From Marisediminitalea lipolytica (lineage in GTDB: Bacteria; Pseudomonadota; Gammaproteobacteria; Enterobacterales; Alteromonadaceae), in contig NZ_MJIC01000016.1 in assembly GCF_001758465.1 (NCBI RefSeq), positions 124,001-188,000 on the forward strand: a stretch of 64,000 bases of DNA, read 5' to 3'. The notes under the pieces are model-generated. The model made no database searches. It was not told the DNA's origin and saw nothing but the letters and a program-made list of their open reading frames with translations. Made by a program: the position numbers and the translations under genes. This document shows positions 36,755 through 50,421 of the stretch, in pieces; within the stretch, counting starts at the first letter, position 1; each line of letters starts with the position of its first letter.

Positions 36755-39319
36755 TTGGAATCACACACGCCAATGATGCGCCAATACCTGAATATTAAGG
36801 CGCAGCACCCCCAAATTTTATTGTTTTACCGGATGGGCGATTTTTATGAATTGTTCTATGACGATGCCAAGCGGGCGGCAGAATTACTGGACATCTCTCT
36901 GACAGCGCGCGGTAAATCCGGCGGCGAACCCATTCCTATGGCCGGGGTGCCTTATCACGCTGTAGAAAGTTACCTGGCCCGACTGGTAAAAATGGGAGAA
37001 TCAGTGGCAATTTGCGAACAGGTCGGCGATCCTGCCACCAGCAAAGGCCCGGTAGAACGTCAGGTTCAGCGCATTGTTACGCCAGGTACGGTTACCGACG
37101 AGGCATTACTGGATGAGCGTCAGGATAACGTACTGGCCGCGGTATACAGCGTAAAAGATAAATTTGGTCTGGCCTGGCTGGACATCACCAGTGGTCGCTT
37201 TCTGGTAAGCGAATTTGGCGGCAGCGATATGTTAAGTGCCGAGTTGCAACGCTTACACCCGGCCGAATTACTGTATCCTGAGGGTTTTGAATGGCTGTCT
37301 AAGATAGACCATATTAAAGGTTTACGCCGTCGCCCTGAATGGGAATTTGACCAGCAGACGGCAGAGCAGCAGTTAAACAGCCAGTTTGGTACCCGGGAAC
37401 TCAGTGGTTTCGGGTTAAATAACGTGTCTCTCGCAATCAGCGCGGCGGGCTGTATTCTGCAATATGTTAAGGATACCCAGCGCACTGCCCTGCCGCACAT
37501 CCGCGCGCTTACGCTGGAGCAACAATCCAACCGCGTGCAGTTAGATGCAGCAACGCGCAAAAACCTGGAGCTTACCCGCAACCTCTCTGGTGGTACCGAA
37601 CATACACTGTTTGCGGTTCTCGACAAAACCGCTACGGCCATGGGTAGCCGACTGTTGCAGCGCTTTTTACACGCACCGATTACCGACCGAAACGAACTGA
37701 AAGCCCGACAGCAGGCGATTGGCGATTTTATTCAGGGTGATTATCCGTCGCTAACCCATCAGCTTAAACAAATTGGCGATATCGAACGGATCATGGCCCG
37801 CCTGGCGCTGCGTTCAGCCCGCCCCCGGGACTTTGCCCGCCTCAAAAATGCGCTTACGGCGCTGCCGGCATTACAACAAGATTTAAAACCCTACGAGGCT
37901 CGGTTAATCAAAGCATTGAGTAACGAGATTGGCGAATTCCCTGAACTCGCCGATCTGCTCGACAGGGCTATTATTGACAACCCCCCTGTGGTCATCCGCG
38001 ATGGTGGTGTAATTGCCCCCGGCTACAATGCCGAGCTGGATGAATTACGCGACCTATCTGATGGCGCTACCGAATTATTACGCCAGATAGAAACACGCGA
38101 GCGGGAAGAAACGGGGATCAGTACGCTTAAAGTGGGCTATAACAAAGTTCACGGCTTCTTTATCGAAGTGTCCCGGGCCAACAGCCATCTGGTACCGGCC
38201 AGCTACATTCGTCGTCAAACACTAAAAAACAACGAGCGCTATATCACGCCGGAACTCAAAGAACATGAAGACAAAGTGCTCACCTCGCAAAGCCGGGCCC
38301 TGGCACTGGAAAAGCGCCTGTACGAAGAACTGTTTGAGCTGATTAACCCGCAACTTGACGCACTAATCACTTCAGCAGCCGCGCTAGCCAAACTGGACGT
38401 AATGGTTACTCTGGCTGAACGGGCTGAAACGCTGGAATACCATTGTCCGACGTTGTCCGACATACCGGGCGTGACTTACAGCCAGGGCCGCCATCCGGTG
38501 GTGGAATACGTGATGGATTCACCGTTTATTCCTAACCCGCTGGATATGGATAAGGATTCACGGATTAAAATCATAACCGGACCAAACATGGGCGGTAAAT
38601 CTACCTTTATGCGGCAGACTGCCCTTATTGTGCTGTTAGCTTACATTGGCAGTTATGTTCCGGCTCAGCAAGCCAGTATTGGTCCGATTGATAAGATATT
38701 TACCCGTATTGGCGCATCAGACGATTTAGCCTCCGGCCGCTCTACCTTCATGGTCGAAATGACCGAAACAGCGAATATCCTGCACAATGCAACGCCATAT
38801 TCACTGGTGTTAATGGATGAAATTGGCCGCGGTACCAGTACCTATGATGGTTTATCACTGGCCTGGGCCTGCGCTGAGTATCTCGCCACTCAGTTACAGG
38901 CATTTACCTTATTTGCCACTCACTATTTCGAGCTGACGGAACTCACTCACACGTTAAAAGGCGTGCAGAATTTGCATCTTGATGCGATTGAGCATGACGA
39001 TACTATTCGCTTTATGCACTCGGTAGAAGTGGGTGCAGCCAGTAAAAGTTACGGATTACAGGTGGCCCAGCTAGCCGGGGTACCCAAGGCCGTCATCAGC
39101 GCTGCAAAAGCGCGATTAAAATCCCTGGAAAGCCAGCATAGCGTATCCGGAGACATAGCCGGATATCATTCTGAACCGGCATCCCAGCCAGCTCAGCCCT
39201 CACTGTTACCGGCAGAACCAAGCGCCCTGGAACAAGCGTTCGAGGATATCGATCCCGATGAACTTACGCCAAAACAAGCCTTAGCGCTGATTTACGAATT
39301 AAAACAGCTAAAATCATAA
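36755..39319 (+). CDS. mutS: DNA mismatch repair protein MutS
   Basis: MutS finds base mismatches and small loops and recruits MutL. The 854-residue protein has the mismatch-reading Phe-x-Glu motif ([12 protein letters not shown], Phe30 and Glu32), the ATPase P-loop [24 protein letters not shown], and a C-terminal tetramerisation tail ([18 protein letters not shown]). I accept the TTG start at 36755 because GAGG stands 5 bases before it; the next in-frame ATG (36773) has no ribosome site. It is divergent from pncC-recA, a common arrangement. Confidence 0.97.
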   Translation: MESHTPMMRQYLNIKAQHPQILLFYRMGDFYELFYDDAKRAAELLDISLTARGKSGGEPIPMAGVPYHAVESYLARLVKMGESVAICEQVGDPATSKGPVERQVQRIVTPGTVTDEALLDERQDNVLAAVYSVKDKFGLAWLDITSGRFLVSEFGGSDMLSAELQRLHPAELLYPEGFEWLSKIDHIKGLRRRPEWEFDQQTAEQQLNSQFGTRELSGFGLNNVSLAISAAGCILQYVKDTQRTALPHIRALTLEQQSNRVQLDAATRKNLELTRNLSGGTEHTLFAVLDKTATAMGSRLLQRFLHAPITDRNELKARQQAIGDFIQGDYPSLTHQLKQIGDIERIMARLALRSARPRDFARLKNALTALPALQQDLKPYEARLIKALSNEIGEFPELADLLDRAIIDNPPVVIRDGGVIAPGYNAELDELRDLSDGATELLRQIETREREETGISTLKVGYNKVHGFFIEVSRANSHLVPASYIRRQTLKNNERYITPELKEHEDKVLTSQSRALALEKRLYEELFELINPQLDALITSAAALAKLDVMVTLAERAETLEYHCPTLSDIPGVTYSQGRHPVVEYVMDSPFIPNPLDMDKDSRIKIITGPNMGGKSTFMRQTALIVLLAYIGSYVPAQQASIGPIDKIFTRIGASDDLASGRSTFMVEMTETANILHNATPYSLVLMDEIGRGTSTYDGLSLAWACAEYLATQLQAFTLFATHYFELTELTHTLKGVQNLHLDAIEHDDTIRFMHSVEVGAASKSYGLQVAQLAGVPKAVISAAKARLKSLESQHSVSGDIAGYHSEPASQPAQPSLLPAEPSALEQAFEDIDPDELTPKQALALIYELKQLKS

Positions 39320-39352
39320 AAATCCTCCTCCACACAGCAATTTCAAACGGGC

Positions 39353-39385
39353 TTAAACGACTTCTTCACAAGGGAAGTCGTTTAA
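39353..39385 (+). terminator. Hairpin between mutS and pyrG
   Basis: A perfect 12-base-pair inverted repeat, arms TTAAACGACTTC and GAAGTCGTTTAA, lies 33 bases after mutS. Only a weak T-run follows, so it may be a weak terminator or a 3'-end stabiliser. Confidence 0.5.
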
Positions 39386-39440
39386 AATCAGCACTCTTGT
39401 ATAAAACACCAGGAAACAGTATCTTTTAGAGCTGTTATAA

Positions 39441-42526
<3,086 letters not shown>

Positions 42527-42534
42527 TCTGAAGT

Positions 42535-42561
42535 GGGCGGGCAATAGTCCGCCCTCTTTTT
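42535..42561 (+). terminator. Terminator of eno
   Basis: Arms GGGCGG (42535-42540) and CCGCCC (42549-42554) with an 8-base loop lead into TCTTTTT just after the eno stop. Confidence 0.75.
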
Positions 42562-42585
42562 GATACCGTCCCATTTTTGAACGCT

Positions 42586-43278
42586 ATGACGCATCCATCA
42601 GACCCAGCGTCACACCAATCCGACTTCTTTAGCACAGTCGAATCAGATACAGCCCAACGAACTATCGCTGAGTTGTGCAACGCATTGTACGAACGCGAAC
42701 TTCTTACACTTGCCCAACAAGGGCCTAATCAGCTAAACCTGTTACGCCGCAAAATTGCCGGACTAAGTCATCATGTTAATCGCACGGCGCGTTTTCTGGC
42801 AACCGGCTCGGTACCATTGGAACTTGATGAACACAATGCCAGCTGGCAAGCCAGACAAGCCGCTAAAAGTCCCGCCCGAACCGGTGATGAGGAAAAAAAC
42901 CTAAGCTGGTTCAGCGAGCATGCTAAAGTAGGATTAGTGGTCCCGGTGAGGGTCCAGGAATTTGATAATGAACACATCGAACTGGATTCAATCGATCGCG
43001 TGCAACACGAAAACCAAACGCTGCATGTCAATAAGTTTGGCTGGTTTGACTTCGCGGGGATACCAGTAGAAAGCCCTGCACGGTTTAGCACAAATGCCAA
43101 TATTAAACTGACCTTAGTTAAACCATCTAAAGCTATCATGACCGCAGCCTGCTGTGGTCATAGCTGGAATCATAAAGGCCGGATATCGCCCCGTACCCTT
43201 ACCCTCAGAGAAATCATGCTCGCCAGCACACTAAACTGGCGGACATTCAGTGAAACCCAAAAATCAGCCCATCGCTAA
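42586..43278 (+). CDS. Protein of unknown function
   Basis: I do not recognise this protein, about 230 residues from the ATG at 42586 (the frame also opens with a TTG three codons earlier; neither has a clear ribosome site). It has no signal peptide or membrane segment. The N-terminal third is helical (TIAELCNALYERELLTLAQQG; LNLLRRKIAGLSHHVNRTARFLA), the middle reads like beta strands (KVGLVVPVRVQEFDNEHIELDS), and the end has a Cys-Cys-Gly-His element (TAACCGHSWNHKG) that could bind metal. It stands alone after the eno terminator, so context gives no clue. Confidence 0.65.
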   Translation: MTHPSDPASHQSDFFSTVESDTAQRTIAELCNALYERELLTLAQQGPNQLNLLRRKIAGLSHHVNRTARFLATGSVPLELDEHNASWQARQAAKSPARTGDEEKNLSWFSEHAKVGLVVPVRVQEFDNEHIELDSIDRVQHENQTLHVNKFGWFDFAGIPVESPARFSTNANIKLTLVKPSKAIMTAACCGHSWNHKGRISPRTLTLREIMLASTLNWRTFSETQKSAHR

Positions 43279-43341
43279 CACCGACCAGGACGAACGATCA
43301 GGCTCAGGAAAATCGCCAGCCCAAGGCCGATTGCTAACCGG

Positions 43342-43881
43342 TTAGTTCTGTTCTTCGTATCGCTTAAGAGCGCGCTGCGCATCAACCATCTCAACAAATA
43401 ACTTAGCCAGATCCGGATTCGCTTTAATCACTTTTTCTGTGTAAGCGTAATAAGCCTGTTGTTTCTTGCGGGTCAACCTTTGAATAAACTCCATGGTAGG
43501 CGGTGGCGAGCCGGCGCGGCGGGCCTTCTGAGTTTCTTCATTTAATTTATCCAGCGCAAACTTGGGATGACAAACCTTCCGGATAACCCGTGAGCTGGTG
43601 CTTTTTTCGTTTCGACAACTCATCTTAAACTGACTTTTGGTCGTCAGTTCATTAAAGCGTTCATAAAAACTCAGTTCGGTAGACTCTACCTAGTTTTCAA
43701 AATACGCTCGTGATGGTGTTCCGGTCACTTCGATGTTTTCTATTTCCTGCTGGTCCGCAGCATTCGACGAAACCGTATCATCCGCAAAACCGTTAGCAGC
43801 CGTGATACCGCTACACACCAAAAGGGTAGAAGCCAGCAGGCCGGCTCTGATTAACTTACTTCCGTTTCCGATAATCATCAT
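43342..43881 (-). pseudogene. Secreted-protein gene interrupted by one in-frame amber codon
   Basis: Two open pieces lie in the same minus-strand frame. The first (43881-43690) opens with MMIIGNGS, has a signal peptide ending near ANGFA and reads IENIEVTGTPSRAYFEN before TAG at 43690-43692. The frame then runs on, with no second stop, through VESTELSFYERFNELTTK into the second piece, which has CHPKFALDKLNEETQ and a helical tail. One CAG-to-TAG change would explain the split; the whole product would be about 179 residues. The family is unknown to me. An AAGGAC ribosome site precedes the first ATG. Translation of the second part alone from an internal ATG (43623) would lack a signal peptide. 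Confidence 0.72.
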
Positions 43882-44184
43882 AGAGTCCTTAATGTATTCT
43901 TTAAATAAGTACTATTAGTTTAAGCAAACAATCCAGGTTCACAACCTGACCTTGGTACAGAAATGTAACGAGGAATGTCATTTGTAACATCTGGCAAATT
44001 GTCAGTGTATGAAAGCTTTGCAAAGACATTTCAGAGGCTCCTTTTTAACAGGTAGAAATCTCAGTTTTATGACCATCACTGACAATTCCTGGTCAAATAC
44101 CTGTCGAATTAGGAGACTTATCCTATTTTTTCCCACATTCGGTAATTTATAACTAAAATTTATACCGAAAATCCCAATCAATGG
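43882..44184. other. Gene-free gap between the split gene and the leu promoter
   Basis: About 300 A/T-rich bases with no convincing ORF. It must hold the promoter of the minus-strand split gene. A short palindrome (CAGGTT, CAC, AACCTG at 43934-43948) and a 5-base-pair hairpin with T-tract on plus (44110-44131) are the only structures; neither is assigned. Confidence 0.45.
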
Positions 44185-44213
44185 TTGACCTGACACCGCT
44201 CAGCCTGTAAATT
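44185..44213 (+). promoter_or_regulatory. Promoter of the leu leader and leuABCD
   Basis: TTGACC (44185-44190) and TAAATT (44208-44213) are 17 bases apart. The transcript should start near 44220 and carry a leader of about 180 bases to leuA, containing the leader peptide and attenuator. Confidence 0.65.
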
Positions 44214-44261
44214 ACCCGCCATTAAAAGGTCGCAACATGCTGCAAACACAAGGTTATATTA

Positions 44262-44321
44262 ATGCCGCGTATGTTTTCTCTATCACTTCTACTCCTTATG
44301 GCAGCCAGATTGCACGGGTAG
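44262..44321 (+). CDS. leuL: leu operon leader peptide (19 codons, five consecutive-zone Leu)
   Basis: The short frame reads MPRMFSLSLLLLMAARLHG and stops with TAG. Five Leu codons fall within six codons (44280-44297: CTA, then after one Ser codon CTT, CTA, CTC, CTT), using codons other than CTG, as in other leu leaders. An AAGG ribosome site lies 8 bases before the ATG; a start at the second Met (44271) is also possible. Its last codons overlap the antiterminator arm (44312-44318). When charged Leu-tRNA is scarce the ribosome should stall at the Leu run and leave that arm free. The role is inferred from the E. coli leuL model. Confidence 0.85.
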   Translation: MPRMFSLSLLLLMAARLHG

Positions 44322-44356
44322 ATTGCGACCAGCGATTCATTACACAAAACCCGTGC
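44312..44356 (+). promoter_or_regulatory. leu antiterminator pairing
   Basis: GCACGGG (44312-44318), at the end of the leader peptide frame, is perfectly complementary to CCCGTGC (44350-44356), the left arm of the terminator. The two hairpins are mutually exclusive. A ribosome at the leader stop codon (44319-44321) would cover the first arm and let the terminator form; one stalled at the Leu codons would not. Confidence 0.75.
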
Positions 44357-44375
44357 ACAGCACGGGTTTTTTTTT
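44348..44375 (+). terminator. leu attenuator (intrinsic terminator)
   Basis: Arms AACCCGTGC and GCACGGGTT enclose an ACA loop and run into nine Ts, 25 bases before leuA. It is a strong intrinsic terminator inside the leader, between promoter and first structural gene. Confidence 0.9.
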
Positions 44376-44399
44376 AACTAAAATCAACGAGAGACAGCC

Positions 44400-45959
44400 A
44401 TGACGAATCAGGTAAAAATATTTGATACGACCTTGCGTGACGGCGAACAAGCCTTATCAGCCAGTTTGAGTGCCAAAGAGAAACTGCAGATCGCGCAGGC
44501 CCTCGAGCGTCTTGGTGTTGATATCATCGAAGCTGGCTTCCCTGTTTCCTCACCGGGCGATTTCAAATCGGTGCAGATGATTGCCAAAGAAATTAAAAAT
44601 TCTACGGTAGCCGGGTTATCCCGTGCCTTGCCAGCAGATATAGATGCCTGTGGCGAAGCCTTAAAAGTGGCTGAACAATTCCGTATTCATACCTTTATTG
44701 CAACCTCCGAGATTCATGTTAGTAACAAGCTTAAAAAATCCCAGGATGACGTAGTAGACATGGCGGTTGCCGCAGTTAAGCGTGCACGTAATTATACCGA
44801 CGACGTAGAGTTTTCCTGTGAAGATGCTGGCCGTACAGAAATTGGTTACCTGGCCCGCATGGTAGAAGCCGTTATTGCAGCGGGTGCTACCACCGTGAAC
44901 ATTCCGGATACCGTTGGCTACACCACCCCTACCGAATTTGGCGGCATTATCCGTCAGTTATTTGAGCGCGTACCTAACATCGACAAGGCCACCATCTCGG
45001 TTCACTGTCACAATGACCTGGGTCTGGCTGTGGCTAACTCGCTGGCAGCCATTGAAAACGGTGCCCGTCAGGTAGAATGTACCATTAACGGTATCGGTGA
45101 GCGTGCGGGTAACAGTTCACTGGAAGAAATCGCCATGATCCTGCAAACCCGTCAGGCCATGTTAGGTTTCGAAACCAACATTAACAGCAAAGAAATCAGC
45201 CGTACCTCAAAGCTTGTCAGTCAGCTGTGTAACATGCCAGTGCAGGCCAATAAGGCGATTGTTGGCGCTAATGCCTTTAGTCACTCATCAGGTATCCATC
45301 AGGATGGTGTCTTAAAAGCGCAAAATACCTATGAAATCATGACACCAGAGAGTGTAGGTATTAACAAAAACAACCTGAATATGACGTCACGCTCTGGTCG
45401 TCACGTTATCAAGCACCGGTTACAAGAGCTGGGCTATAAAGACACCGATTATGATTTGGAAGCCATTTATGCGGCTTTCCTGAATCTGGCAGATAAAAAA
45501 GGTCAGGTTTACGACTATGATTTAGAAGCGCTGCTGTTTTTCGATCAGCAAAAGCACGATCAGGCGCACTATCAGTTAACCTATCTGCATGCAACGTCAG
45601 GAAAAGAGATTATTCCGAGCGCCACTGTGCAGTTAAAAATTGGCGACGAGCTGGTCACCCGCTGCGAAACCGGTAACGGTCCGGTGGATGCCTCTTACAA
45701 AGCCATTATGTCGATGCTTGGTCACAACGATCTGGAAGTGGTCGACTTTAAATTAGACTCAAAAGGTGAAGGTGCTGACGCACTGGCCTCAGTAAGCGTA
45801 ATTACTGAGTATAAAGGCCGCCGTTTCCACGGCCTGGGCCTGGCAACAGATATCGTTGAAGCCGGCGTCAAAGCCTTAATCTTTGTATTGAATAACACCT
45901 ACTTAGCCGATCAGATTGATCAGCAAAAGAACCAACAAGAACGCGTAGCAGGAGTATAA
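44400..45959 (+). CDS. leuA: 2-isopropylmalate synthase
   Basis: LeuA condenses acetyl-CoA with 2-ketoisovalerate, the first step of leucine synthesis, and is normally inhibited by leucine. The 519-residue protein has the catalytic [15 protein letters not shown] motif at the N-terminus, the metal site [18 protein letters not shown], and a C-terminal regulatory domain from about residue 390. It starts a four-gene operon controlled by the attenuator just upstream; its stop codon directly abuts the leuB ATG. Confidence 0.97.
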   Translation: MTNQVKIFDTTLRDGEQALSASLSAKEKLQIAQALERLGVDIIEAGFPVSSPGDFKSVQMIAKEIKNSTVAGLSRALPADIDACGEALKVAEQFRIHTFIATSEIHVSNKLKKSQDDVVDMAVAAVKRARNYTDDVEFSCEDAGRTEIGYLARMVEAVIAAGATTVNIPDTVGYTTPTEFGGIIRQLFERVPNIDKATISVHCHNDLGLAVANSLAAIENGARQVECTINGIGERAGNSSLEEIAMILQTRQAMLGFETNINSKEISRTSKLVSQLCNMPVQANKAIVGANAFSHSSGIHQDGVLKAQNTYEIMTPESVGINKNNLNMTSRSGRHVIKHRLQELGYKDTDYDLEAIYAAFLNLADKKGQVYDYDLEALLFFDQQKHDQAHYQLTYLHATSGKEIIPSATVQLKIGDELVTRCETGNGPVDASYKAIMSMLGHNDLEVVDFKLDSKGEGADALASVSVITEYKGRRFHGLGLATDIVEAGVKALIFVLNNTYLADQIDQQKNQQERVAGV

Positions 45960-47057
<1,098 letters not shown>

Positions 47058-47063
47058 TTATTC

Positions 47064-48464
47064 ATGGCTAAAACCTTATACGACAAGGTGTGGCAGGCCC
47101 ATATCATCAGCCAGATGGGTGATGACAGCCTGATCTACATCGACCGCCACTTAATTCACGAAGTGACCAGCCCGCAGGCGTTTGCCGGCTTAAATGAAAA
47201 AGGCCGTAAGGTACGTCGTCCGGATCGCACGTTTGCGACCATGGATCACTCTATCTCTACCCGCAGCCTGGCACTGGATGCCTGTGGTCCGCAAAATAAA
47301 CTGCAGTTGCAGACCCTGGCCGAAAACTGCGAAGAGCACGGCGTTAAGTTATTCCCGGTAGGCCACCAGAAACAGGGGATTGTCCACGTAATGGGCCCAG
47401 AACTGGGTTTAATCCTGCCAGGTTTTACCGTAGTATGTGGTGACTCTCACACCGCAACCCACGGTGCCTTTGGCGCGCTGGCCTTCGGTATCGGTACCTC
47501 TCAGGTTGAACACGTACTGGCCACGCAAACCCTGAAGCAAAGCCGCGCTAAAACCATGCAAATCAAGGTTAACGGCAAGCTGGCGGTGGGAATCACGGCA
47601 AAAGATATCATCCTTGCCATCATTGGTAAGATTGGTCACGCTGGCGCGACTGCCCACGTGATTGAATATTGTGGTGAAGCTATCGAAGCCTTATCGATGG
47701 AAGAGCGCATGACCATCTGCAACATGAGTATCGAAGCAGGTGCCAAGGCTGGCATGATTGCGCCTGACCAAACCACCTTCGACTACCTGCAGGGTCGTGA
47801 GTTTGCACCTAAAGGCGCAGACTGGGATGCGGCAGTAGAATACTGGAAAACCCTGTATTCTGACGATGATGCCGTATTCGACACTGTGGTTGAACTTGAA
47901 GCCAAAGACATTACGCCACAGGTTACCTGGGGTACTAACCCGGGTCAGGTTATCGGCGTTAATGAGCCAGTACCAGCACCAGAAGATTTCAGCGACAGCG
48001 TAGAGCGCGAGTCTGCTCGTAAAGCACTACAGTATATGGGCCTGAGTGCCGGTGAAAAACTCGGTGATGTACCGGTTTCTCACGTATTTATTGGTTCTTG
48101 TACTAACAGCCGTATCGAAGATTTACGCGCTGCTGCACACATTGCCAAGCAAGGCAAAGTCGCAGACTCCGTAACGGCCATTGTGGTCCCAGGCTCTGCG
48201 GCGGTAAAACGTCAGGCCGAAGAAGAAAAGCTGGATGTTATCTTTAAGGATGCCGGTTTTGAATGGCGTTTACCTGGCTGTTCAATGTGTCTGGGTATGA
48301 ACGACGACCTGTTAACCGCAGGCGACCGCTGTGCGTCAACCAGTAACCGTAACTTTGAAGGCCGTCAGGGCCGTGGTGCGCGCACCCATCTGGTCAGCCC
48401 GGCCATGGCTGCTGCTGCCGCCCTACGCGGTAAATTTGCCGACGTCAGAGATTTTCAGGAGTAA
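47064..48464 (+). CDS. leuC: Isopropylmalate isomerase large subunit
   Basis: LeuC with LeuD isomerises 2- to 3-isopropylmalate; the large subunit holds a [4Fe-4S] cluster. The 466-residue protein has the cluster cysteines in [13 protein letters not shown] and in [13 protein letters not shown], plus [19 protein letters not shown]. It depends on the Fe-S assembly genes in the first 10 kb of the window. It lies 6 bases after leuB and 3 before leuD. Confidence 0.97.
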   Translation: MAKTLYDKVWQAHIISQMGDDSLIYIDRHLIHEVTSPQAFAGLNEKGRKVRRPDRTFATMDHSISTRSLALDACGPQNKLQLQTLAENCEEHGVKLFPVGHQKQGIVHVMGPELGLILPGFTVVCGDSHTATHGAFGALAFGIGTSQVEHVLATQTLKQSRAKTMQIKVNGKLAVGITAKDIILAIIGKIGHAGATAHVIEYCGEAIEALSMEERMTICNMSIEAGAKAGMIAPDQTTFDYLQGREFAPKGADWDAAVEYWKTLYSDDDAVFDTVVELEAKDITPQVTWGTNPGQVIGVNEPVPAPEDFSDSVERESARKALQYMGLSAGEKLGDVPVSHVFIGSCTNSRIEDLRAAAHIAKQGKVADSVTAIVVPGSAAVKRQAEEEKLDVIFKDAGFEWRLPGCSMCLGMNDDLLTAGDRCASTSNRNFEGRQGRGARTHLVSPAMAAAAALRGKFADVRDFQE

Positions 48465-48467
48465 TTT

Positions 48468-49079
48468 ATGAGCGAGACAACTACCGGGATCACCACACTG
48501 ACCGGCACTGCCTGCCCCTTGGATCAGGCTAACGTCGATACCGATCAGATTATTCCAAAACAGTTTCTGACCAGCGTTAGCCGCGCCGGCTTTGGTAAGC
48601 ACCTGTTTCACGACTGGCGTTATCTGGATCTGGAAGAAAAAGAGCCAAACCCAGAGTTTGTGTTAAACAAACCCGAGCATGCTGGCGCCACTATTTTGCT
48701 GGCCCGCGAAAACTTTGGCTGCGGCTCAAGCCGTGAACACGCACCATGGGCGTTAACCGATTTTGGTTTTAAAGCCGTAATCGCCACCAGCTTTGCCGAT
48801 ATATTTTATGGTAACTGCATGAACAACCAGCTTTTGCCTATTGCACTGAGCAGTAGCGAAATGGATGAGTTGTTTAACGCTGTGGCTGCTGATGCCAATG
48901 CGGAAATTACCATTGATTTACCTGCACAAACCGTTTCTGTAGGTGTAACCACGCTGCCCTTTGAGATTGCTGAGCATCACAAAAACAGTCTGGTAAAAGG
49001 GCTTGATGCGATTGGTCAAACCCTTGAGCTGACCAGTCAAATCGAAGACTTCGAAGCCAAGCAACCCGCCTGGCTTTAA
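48468..49079 (+). CDS. leuD: Isopropylmalate isomerase small subunit
   Basis: LeuD supplies the swivelling domain of isopropylmalate isomerase. The 203-residue protein has [14 protein letters not shown], the substrate-binding loop [15 protein letters not shown] and [15 protein letters not shown]. It is the last gene of the leu operon and is followed by a hairpin at 49093-49127. Confidence 0.96.
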   Translation: MSETTTGITTLTGTACPLDQANVDTDQIIPKQFLTSVSRAGFGKHLFHDWRYLDLEEKEPNPEFVLNKPEHAGATILLARENFGCGSSREHAPWALTDFGFKAVIATSFADIFYGNCMNNQLLPIALSSSEMDELFNAVAADANAEITIDLPAQTVSVGVTTLPFEIAEHHKNSLVKGLDAIGQTLELTSQIEDFEAKQPAWL

Positions 49080-49092
49080 TCTCTCCTGTTTT

Positions 49093-49127
49093 AATTGCCG
49101 TTTATTTGATCCAGATAAGCGGCAATT
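49093..49127 (+). terminator. Hairpin after leuD
   Basis: Arms AATTGCCGTTTAT and ATAAGCGGCAATT form 13 pairs with one wobble, 13 bases after leuD. The following T-tract is poor (CTCTAATTTT), so it is a probable but weak terminator. Confidence 0.55.
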
Positions 49128-49139
49128 CTCTAATTTTCA

Positions 49140-49167
49140 TTTCATCTGTCCATAGTTAAGCTATAGT
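49140..49167 (+). promoter_or_regulatory. Candidate promoter of the HD-GYP gene
   Basis: TTTCAT (49140-49145) and TATAGT (49162-49167, 5 of 6) are 16 bases apart, 44 bases before the start. A heptamer ATAGTTA occurs twice here (49152-49158, 49163-49169), one helical turn apart. Confidence 0.35.
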
Positions 49168-49210
49168 TATCAAGATTAAAGCCTGAATAGCAATCCAACA
49201 CGGAGAGGAC

Positions 49211-50407
49211 ATGCTGCAACGAATCGCCATAGATGAATTATGCCCTGGCATGTATGTGAATCGGGTTCTTGATGACACCGGCAAGGTAAAAATTCGGTCT
49301 AAAGGCGTTGTTCGCAGCGACAAGGTCATTGCACAATTAAAGCAAAAAGGCGTCGAGTTTGTAGAAATCGATACCACCAAAGGCTTAGCGCCGGTCGCGC
49401 CTCCCGCACCAGAGCCCGAAGCGGATCCCAAGTCTTGTTTGGTTGAAACCACCAGTGCACCGCTGACTTCCGACAACCTCAAAGCCGCAGAAAAACTGTT
49501 TCAGAAGGCTATGGCTATACAGCAGTCATTTTTAGAACACCTGAAAACGGGAAAAGGGGCTGATGTTAACAAGCTCACGGCACTAACTCAGGATATTCTG
49601 GAATGCGTGTTTGAGAATCAGGCAGCCATGATTTGCTTATCCATGGTGCAACGGGGGAACGACTGTTTGCTGGAGCACTCACTCAATTGCAGCATTCATA
49701 TGGCTATTCTGGCCGATGCCGCCGGGTACGATAAGCAGTCTGTTGAGTATGCCAGTCTGGCTGGTCTGCTGATGGATATCGGTATGGTTAAGCTACCCGC
49801 AGAACTTTGTGTGCCTAAAGAGCGCCTTTCTGGCTCAGACTTAATGATGTACCAAACCCATGTAGATGAATCACTGGAGGTTCTCGATGGCACCGATGAC
49901 CTGCCCGAAATCGTTAAAACCATAGTGAGCCAGCACCACGAAAGAATTGATGGCAGCGGTTTTCCCAAAGGACTGAGCGGCGAGGAGATCGAACCGTTAG
50001 CACAGCTGGCGGCAGTGGTTGACGAGTTTTCTCAGTTAGGCATGTCAGCCCCTCTTGGTAACGCCTATCCGGTTAACAGAGTGCTCAAAACCATGGCGCA
50101 AAACACGGGCCTGGAGCAATCTCTGGTAAATCGGCTAATTGGCGTACTGGGTATTTACCCCATTGGCTCACTGGTAAAACTGAAAAGCGGCAAACTCGGC
50201 ATTGTTAGTCGCCGTAATTCATCCAATCTGCTACAGCCTCAGGTGATGACTTTTTACAGTATTAACAGCGGCCACTTTCAGGAAATCAAGCGTATCGATC
50301 TGGCCAAAGGCGGCGATGAAATTGAAAGCAGTATTGGCCCGGATGAATTTGCCATCAACCTGCCCAAGTTTTTCTCCGACGTGTTTATTCATCAGGTAGG
50401 CAAGTAA
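49211..50407 (+). CDS. DUF3391 plus degenerate HD-GYP domain protein
   Basis: HD-GYP enzymes degrade cyclic di-GMP. This 398-residue protein has a DUF3391-type domain (residues 1-60, IAIDELCPGMYVNRV), a Pro/Glu linker, and an HD-GYP domain from about 120. Conserved residues remain: His156, His217, His242-His243, and Asp247 with DGSGFP in place of DGSGYP. However, the HD pair itself reads Met188-Asp189 (GLLMDIGM), so one metal-ligand His and the usual nearby Lys are lost. It may be a c-di-GMP binder or partner-binding protein rather than an enzyme. It converges on gspB, whose product carries a similar N-terminal domain; a ribosome site GGAGAGG precedes the ATG. Confidence 0.88.
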   Translation: MLQRIAIDELCPGMYVNRVLDDTGKVKIRSKGVVRSDKVIAQLKQKGVEFVEIDTTKGLAPVAPPAPEPEADPKSCLVETTSAPLTSDNLKAAEKLFQKAMAIQQSFLEHLKTGKGADVNKLTALTQDILECVFENQAAMICLSMVQRGNDCLLEHSLNCSIHMAILADAAGYDKQSVEYASLAGLLMDIGMVKLPAELCVPKERLSGSDLMMYQTHVDESLEVLDGTDDLPEIVKTIVSQHHERIDGSGFPKGLSGEEIEPLAQLAAVVDEFSQLGMSAPLGNAYPVNRVLKTMAQNTGLEQSLVNRLIGVLGIYPIGSLVKLKSGKLGIVSRRNSSNLLQPQVMTFYSINSGHFQEIKRIDLAKGGDEIESSIGPDEFAINLPKFFSDVFIHQVGK

Positions 50408-50421
50408 GCGTGACCGGCGCG

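Noticed and set aside
42577-42585. TTG start three codons before the ATG of the unknown gene after eno
   Set aside because: No ribosome site supports it, and it lies close to the eno terminator; the ATG at 42586 is the simpler choice.
44110-44131. Short hairpin TAGGA/TCCTA followed by six Ts on plus, as a possible small-RNA terminator
   Set aside because: The stem is only five pairs and A/T-rich, and no plus-strand promoter or conserved RNA is visible upstream.
44237-44376. Overlapping leader ORF beginning MLQTQGYINAAY with a strong AAAAGG ribosome site
   Set aside because: It reads through the terminator and has no run of leucine codons; the frame at 44262 explains attenuation. It is mentioned only as a possible competing start.
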